A DNA stretch of 64,000 bases from Telmatactis stephensoni (lineage: Eukaryota; Cnidaria; Anthozoa; Actiniaria; Isophelliidae): positions 1-64,000 of the forward strand of contig JALIZF010001074.1 in NCBI GenBank assembly GCA_029948255.1, given 5' to 3'. The notes beneath the pieces are model-generated. The model did not search any database, had not been told where the DNA came from, and was given only the letters and a program-made list of their open reading frames with translations. Positions 59,410-64,000 of the stretch are shown in pieces (the first letter of the stretch is position 1; every line of letters starts with the position of its first letter). Made by a program: the position numbers and the translations under genes.

Positions 59410-60455
59410 CTACTGCAGAGCAGTGCTTCTTTGGTTTTTTTTTCTAAAAATCCATAAGGAGCTAGTTGTCCTAGTGTTTTCGGGTAGCTTGTTCCATACA
59501 GCTGCTCCGTCATAGCAAAAACTGTGTTTAAGATAATATGTCCTTGGTTTTGGTATTGTACTCACGACATCTTATTTACTGTCAGAAAACGCTAATGAAC
59601 AACACTTACACTAAGTCAAGTCTTTTTCGCCATGTGCTCCGAAAAAGCCATGGCAAGGTTCACTGGGATACCACAGGGAACCCATACAAAATTTAATAAT
59701 CTTCCAAACAGGTATTGTAATTTGTTTTCGTTATTTCTTAATGTGTAGCCGGTGTCAGTATTTGTGAACATCTCATTCAAATCACTTAGGTGCAGAGTTG
59801 GCGGCATGGTTGATAGGAGGCTCTTGTGCCTGGCTGGTGGCAGGCTCTTTAGAGATATTGGAGTTCGTCACAGGGTTGCAGTTTCTATGTGGACGCTTGC
59901 TGGATTTTTGGTGTGTATTGACAGATTGGCTTACGTGCATCAGGACTGTCAGCTTTCGTTTGAGGCTGGACTTTGACTTTGTTAGCCAATAAACCACTAA
60001 GAACTTCGATGGTGATGTTAAGATCAGATACTTGATTTTGAAGCCTTTCCGCTTCAGTTGTTGAGTTGGCGTCTTTCACAGACGAGTGGTTTGAAGCAGG
60101 AGAATTGAATCTTGATTTTAAATCGTCAATCTCCTTCCTTAAAGACAATTTCAAGATTTAATCATTAAAATCAGCTACAGTGACAAATAGTGTCTTCTTT
60201 ATTCGAACTAGAGGATCGAGCTGGTCCAGTTGATGTACTTCTTGCAGGATCCAGTCGAGGCATTGACGAACTGTTTACTTCATTTGAGTGACTTTCTTTG
60301 CTTTGTTGAGGTGTTTGAGTCTTTAAATAATCGTCTAGGCGCCTTTTTAGTTTTGCTTTCTTTCCATTAGTTGGAAGATTGAGGAACTTTAGCTCATCTC
60401 GAAGATGAGTAACATTTAACCCAGAGCTGCTGAGAACACGTCTGACCTCCGTCAT
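59410..60455 (-). pseudogene. Internally deleted LINE: SAP/coiled-coil ORF1 joined to RT C-terminus
   Basis: From 60455 leftward: MTEVRRVLSSSGLNVTHLRD and KAKLKRRLDDYL form a SAP-like motif, then a Ser/Pro-rich linker to a stop at 60171. In other frames LRKEIDDLKSRF and TTEAERLQNQVSDLNITIEV form a coiled coil, then a polar tail (NSNISKEPATSQAQ). At about 59805 this runs into LHLSDLNEMF...YTLRNNENKLQ, and at about 59550-59440 HSFCYDGAAVWNKLPENTR; both are typical of the extreme C-terminus of CR1/L2-like RT proteins. No RT core lies between. I read this as one LINE that lost most of ORF2, or two LINE pieces abutting. Assignment of the SAP protein as ORF1 is inferential. Confidence 0.5.
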
Positions 60456-60482
60456 TATTGAATATTATATGATGACCAAGAT

Positions 60483-60598
60483 ATGAAAACCATCTTCAGT
60501 GAAATTGACAAGGGGGACGATTTGACTTTCTCTGACGACCCTGAGGAAAATGCAGAGGGAAGTAATCCAATCATACAACAACAACATGGCATCCAAGG
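60483..60598 (+). other. Possible exon with acidic N-terminus
   Basis: ATG 60483 opens MKTIFSEIDKGDDLTFSDDP, continues Glu/Gln-rich, and meets GTATTTG at 60599. No continuation found. It starts 28 bp from the divergent start at 60455. Confidence 0.25.
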
Positions 60599-61105
60599 TA
60601 TTTGAACATGTTTGAATGAAAAGCAGTCACTCATTTGTTTAGTAATTTTCGAAATCCACTCATTTCAATTGCAGTGTCAATTTTTGTGGTTACTCTCGAA
60701 GAGAGAACCACTATGTTATCGTGTAGAATAAGTCTGTAACCGTAACTGTCAACGAACTGTCGAAAGCACGAAGTTTCACGAAGTACTCAAATCGGTCTTC
60801 CGATTTCTTTACGATACATACACGAAAATGCCTCATGGTTCTCCCCTCATCTCCGCTCGACCTTGAAGAGTATCTTGAGTGGTAAGTACGATTTGCTTGT
60901 ATTTATTTGATTGTATTTATGAAAGTTTATCTATCACAGCTTTCATTGTATACAATTAATGGGGATAATGAAGCTTTTTTTAAGTTTTTTTCAAGTTTTA
61001 GACCGATCTTTATGGTGGTATTTCGGCATGAATCAACAACCATCGATTCCAATGAAGTTGTCTCTTCACATATGCCAAGCAGCCAAAAACAAAAGAAATA
61101 CAAAT
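60599..61105. other. No gene seen; hairpin with GTGGTTACTC motif
   Basis: GTGGTTACTCTCGAAGAGAG followed by AACCAC (60687-60712) forms a hairpin carrying the recurring end motif. Otherwise short frames only. Confidence 0.4.
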
Positions 61106-61108
61106 TGA

Positions 61109-61210
61109 ATAAACCCCATTGTGGGTATATTGAGCCTGTTATTAAGAGGATAGAACCAAATCAACCCCATTGTGGGTATATTGAGCCTCTTATTAAGAGG
61201 ATAGAACCAT
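61109..61210 (+). repeat. 51-bp tandem repeat, two units
   Basis: Two copies, period 51 (17 codons), identical except two or three bases, starting AACCCCATTGTGGGTATATT. In the open frame they encode NQPHCGYIEPLIKRIEP-type units. Function unknown. Confidence 0.85.
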
Positions 61211-62362
61211 AAAAACATCTTAATTAATGTTATTCAAAACCAACATCTTAATCACGACCAAATCACTGAAGATAAGATCACAGATGATCTCCTTGACCTC
61301 GATAAAATACTGAATAACATTTAATACGAAAACCAAAGTTGTGTCCAACTTATCAGTAATGCTGTAATATGGATATTACAATTTGCAAAACATTTTTTTT
61401 TCACTTTTGTTATTGTTCTAAGATATATTCACTTGACATTCTCTCTCAATATGTCTTTTGCACAAAAGATCTCAATAACCTGATAGAATGAAATCAAGGA
61501 AAGTTTCTAAATAATTTCTTTATTAGCATTTATACTTTGTAAACTGTTACAGTTTTAATATTGTTTTATCACAGCTGTTCATGTTATCAATAAAATGTTA
61601 AAAGTTTGTACAGTTATCTTGATTTATGAATATATTTGCATTTTTAATTTTAATGGGCTATCCCAGGTTTAAGAGGAATATCTTTTGAAATGCCTATGTA
61701 ACTAAAATTTATTTTTCGTTCTTTATGTTGCAGTGAATTTACAGACTCTTGGGTACTAATATACTGGTTCTAGATTAGATCGCACTTGTTATGAATCTAA
61801 CATTCAATAGTTCTGTTTTTACGGATCTTTTAGAAGCTGCTCTAAAGAACGATGAGCCGAGTTCTCCTTCAAGCGCATGGTCCCGCTCCTAAATAGACAG
61901 CACCCAACCCAAGTGACATAGACTAACAATACAACAATCACAACGCACCACAATACAATACTACACAATACACTACAATATATTACACACGCACTCACTT
62001 TATATCTATGTATGTGCATTTCCTTAGATTACACAGGAAAAAGTGTTTAAAATCATATATGGAAAATAGCATAATTCCCATTTGCCAAAAATTGGAATAG
62101 TTTAAAGTGCCCCAAATAAATAGCGCCAGGCCTATTTTCAACAAACCTTAAGGCCTCGAAAACATTTTTTTTAGGTTTTTCATGCTTTCGTTTTATCCCT
62201 GATTTTTCGTGGCGCTTTTAACTTTTGAAAAAACTAGCGTCCAGTCACTCTCAAATTATCAGTACCAACGTTGAGGAGCCTGAAACCTAGTTTTTTGCTG
62301 ACGTCATCCAGGTGGCTTGCATCTTTCTTTATACAAGAGAGTTGCTGATTCGAGTGAAAAAG
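61211..62362. other. No gene seen; upstream of THAP gene
   Basis: AT-rich. A tract of ACAATAC/CACTAC repeats (61915-62000) lacks G. The last 150 bases before the THAP gene start include TGACGTCA (62299), a palindromic CRE-like octamer that could be a promoter element. Confidence 0.4.
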
Positions 62363-63238
62363 ATGCCAAAATATTGTGTTGTTACTCATTGTACGAGCGA
62401 ATCTAGCCTTGAAAAAGGTATAAGCCTTCACACGATTCCTTTCTTTGGCGATGACCGGCCTGAAGCGAAGAAACGTCGCAAACGCTGGGTGAATTTCGTG
62501 TCTTTACACCGTAAAAAATGGCGACCTACCAAGTGGTCAGCCATCTGCTCAAAGCACTTCAAGCCAGAAGACTATGAGCAGCAGTTTGCAAATCTAGAAG
62601 GCCTTGAAAAACCGTTAAATCCTCGACTTCGCCGAGATGATATTGGAATTATTCCATTTCCGACAAAGTTTCAAAGTTTGAGAACCCGCAGAAAGGTGAG
62701 ATATTTTTGAACCACGAAGCCAATGTTTTTCTTCCTTTTATTAAACAATGTACTTGTCTGTCTAACTAGATAATGAAGGGGTTAAATGCTGAGAAGGAGT
62801 CAAAACCTAGCCGCTCAAATGTAAATAAAGCAGTCGAGAATCCAGCTGAAAAAGATCGTGACCCTGCCAGCGAAGATCCAGCTGAACCAGATCCAGATCA
62901 ACCAGATAGCGTACATGGTGAAGTTGACGTGAGTTAGCTAGCATTACTTTGAAAAACATGTTTTACATGTAAAATCTTAAAATAAGGATGTTTTTAACCT
63001 TCATTTCCAGGTTATCCAGGAAATAGATGAGGGGAAGAAAGTCGTCAGAAAAGACCAGATTACTCGATTCCTGTCTGAAAAACGACAGTTGAAAAACCAG
63101 ATCATCACTCTGCGCTCTCGACTGGCCCAAAGAAGGGAAGAGCTCAGGAAAGAAAGAAGAAAAAGTAAGAAAATCCTACTTACTGATGATGTAGATAATA
63201 ATTTTGATGATCTTAGATACGACGTGTTTACAGTCTGA
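62363..63238 (+). CDS. THAP-domain protein, three exons, 239 aa
   Basis: Exons 62363-62695, 62770-62928 and 63011-63238 join in phase 0 with GT/AG sites. The start MPKYCVVTHC gives the canonical THAP N-terminus; the frame extends upstream to another Met, but THAP domains start at this position. Residues 1-90: CVVTHC, LHTIPFF, RWVNFV, KWSAICSKHF (C2CH zinc module) and PLNPRLRRDDIGIIPF. Exon 2 is Pro/Asp/Glu-rich (DPAEPDPDQPD). Exon 3 is a basic coiled coil (FLSEKRQLKNQIITLRSRLA, ELRKERRK), likely for dimerisation. An alternative donor at 63165 and acceptor before 63393 would swap the tail for DEDSIEIEDDIT. THAP proteins are sequence-specific DNA binders, many domesticated from transposases. 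No DDE domain follows, so a host gene is plausible. Confidence 0.75.
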
Positions 63239-64000
63239 CATTGTTGAGGTGTGTTTGTTACCCTTGAGTGAGTTGTTTATTTGTTCAGTTTGTGTAGTCA
63301 TTCATCTATTCATTACTACAATTTTCAAAATTATGTAAGCTAAAAAGTCAACCATATGCGAGATAATTTTCTATTCAAAACTTGCCATTCAGGGGATGAA
63401 GATTCCATTGAGATTGAAGATGACATCACATAAAACTCAGCAATTTCTGTTTTGTATTTCTTTGTGTTATATACCTTAGGTTTTTGAATAATTAGCTAAA
63501 TCTAACTAGCTAAATCAGCTAAACAGGTACAGTTTGACTGTCTGGATTAGCTTGATTGTGACAATAATATTGCAGTAATTTGTAGAGAGGACACAGCATA
63601 TCTGTGAAACGTTAGTAATTCTTATTAGAGTGGTTTTGATATGAGTAGGAAATCATGTGGTCCATAATTTGCTTGCTATCAATAGATGTCATTTCCTGTC
63701 TGGTGCGGACTTTTTAACCAGCTGAATGACAGGTTTACAAAAGGACTCTTTCTGGATGAGAGCTTTTGCCCCCAGTCAAACCAGTTTTGCCTTCCAGTCA
63801 AGACGAAAATAATGAGATTCAACAGCTGATTGATAGCGAGCAATATGACCATTTCTATAAAAAGAGTTGAAAGTTCTGGTCATAACCATACTGTGCAGTG
63901 ACTGCACTGTTTCCCAGTCATATGAAAACTGCCCTAGTGATGTTTTATGCCAAGTCTGTTTATTTTTATTTTTATTACATGTACATATATATCTTCAAAG
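63239..64000. other. Downstream flank; half-MITE motif, otherwise no gene seen
   Basis: TTAGAGTGGTTTTGATATGA at 63627 resembles one end of the GTGGTTTTCAT MITE family, with no partner before the window ends. The alternative last exon of the THAP gene would be 63393-63433. Confidence 0.4.

Overview
This is an intron-rich, AT-rich animal sequence in which almost everything recognisable is transposable-element (TE) derived. The abundance of THAP/DDE, YqaJ and DUF7869-like elements, a diverged alpha-kinase domain, a PAN-EGF remnant and hairpin MITEs suggests an anthozoan cnidarian (stony coral or anemone). That assignment rests on remembered family distributions, not on a search. Most ordinary genes seen are fragments (PP2C phosphatase, alpha-kinase, PAN-EGF, a PHD-finger gene). 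The one complete non-transposon candidate is a THAP-domain gene near the right edge.

Left part (1-21 kb): two identical 158-bp MITEs with 2-bp target duplications lie in otherwise empty sequence. They are followed by a PAN-EGF remnant, a PP2C exon, a decayed THAP + DDE transposase (8.4-10.0 kb) facing a decayed YqaJ nuclease gene (11.2-12.1 kb), two oppositely oriented DUF7869-like fragments, an alpha-kinase pseudogene, a broken BEL/Pao pol, and a large mosaic of fold-back and inverted repeats (18.7-21.07 kb).

Middle part (21-34 kb): a Mutator-like (MULE) element of about 8.4 kb has ends built of repeated ATGAGTC units. It carries a five-exon, apparently intact transposase gene whose two small 57-nt exons each encode a SUMO-interaction-like motif. 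Next comes a PHD-finger gene fragment. After it is a two-gene Tc1/IS630-type element (30.64-33.84 kb) with about 79-bp inverted ends: an intact four-exon DD34E transposase on the minus strand and an intact four-exon accessory gene of unknown function on the plus strand, converging tail to tail.

Right part (34-64 kb): a tetranucleotide array runs directly into a LINE (ORF1 with coiled coil and SGNH hydrolase; ORF2 with endonuclease and RT). It is followed by tandem duplications with MITEs nested in MITEs, a Pif1-type helicase fragment, tRNA-derived SINE-like units, a decayed SAP-SWIM-YqaJ gene and a decayed THAP/DDE transposase. Element C (52305-59140) is the best preserved copy of this kind. 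It has 18-bp inverted ends, a 2-bp duplication, an intact 594-aa SWIM-YqaJ nuclease gene, and a six-exon THAP-DDE transposase broken only by one probable frameshift near its C-terminus. A MITE, itself split by a LINE, sits between the two genes.

The recurring theme is transposons that pair a transposase with a convergent second gene: a YqaJ (PD-(D/E)XK) nuclease in the THAP-DDE elements, which I assign to the ISL2EU type, and an uncharacterised acidic/coiled-coil protein in the Tc1-type element. Exon boundaries were assigned by eye from GT/AG signals and frame continuity. No database search was run.
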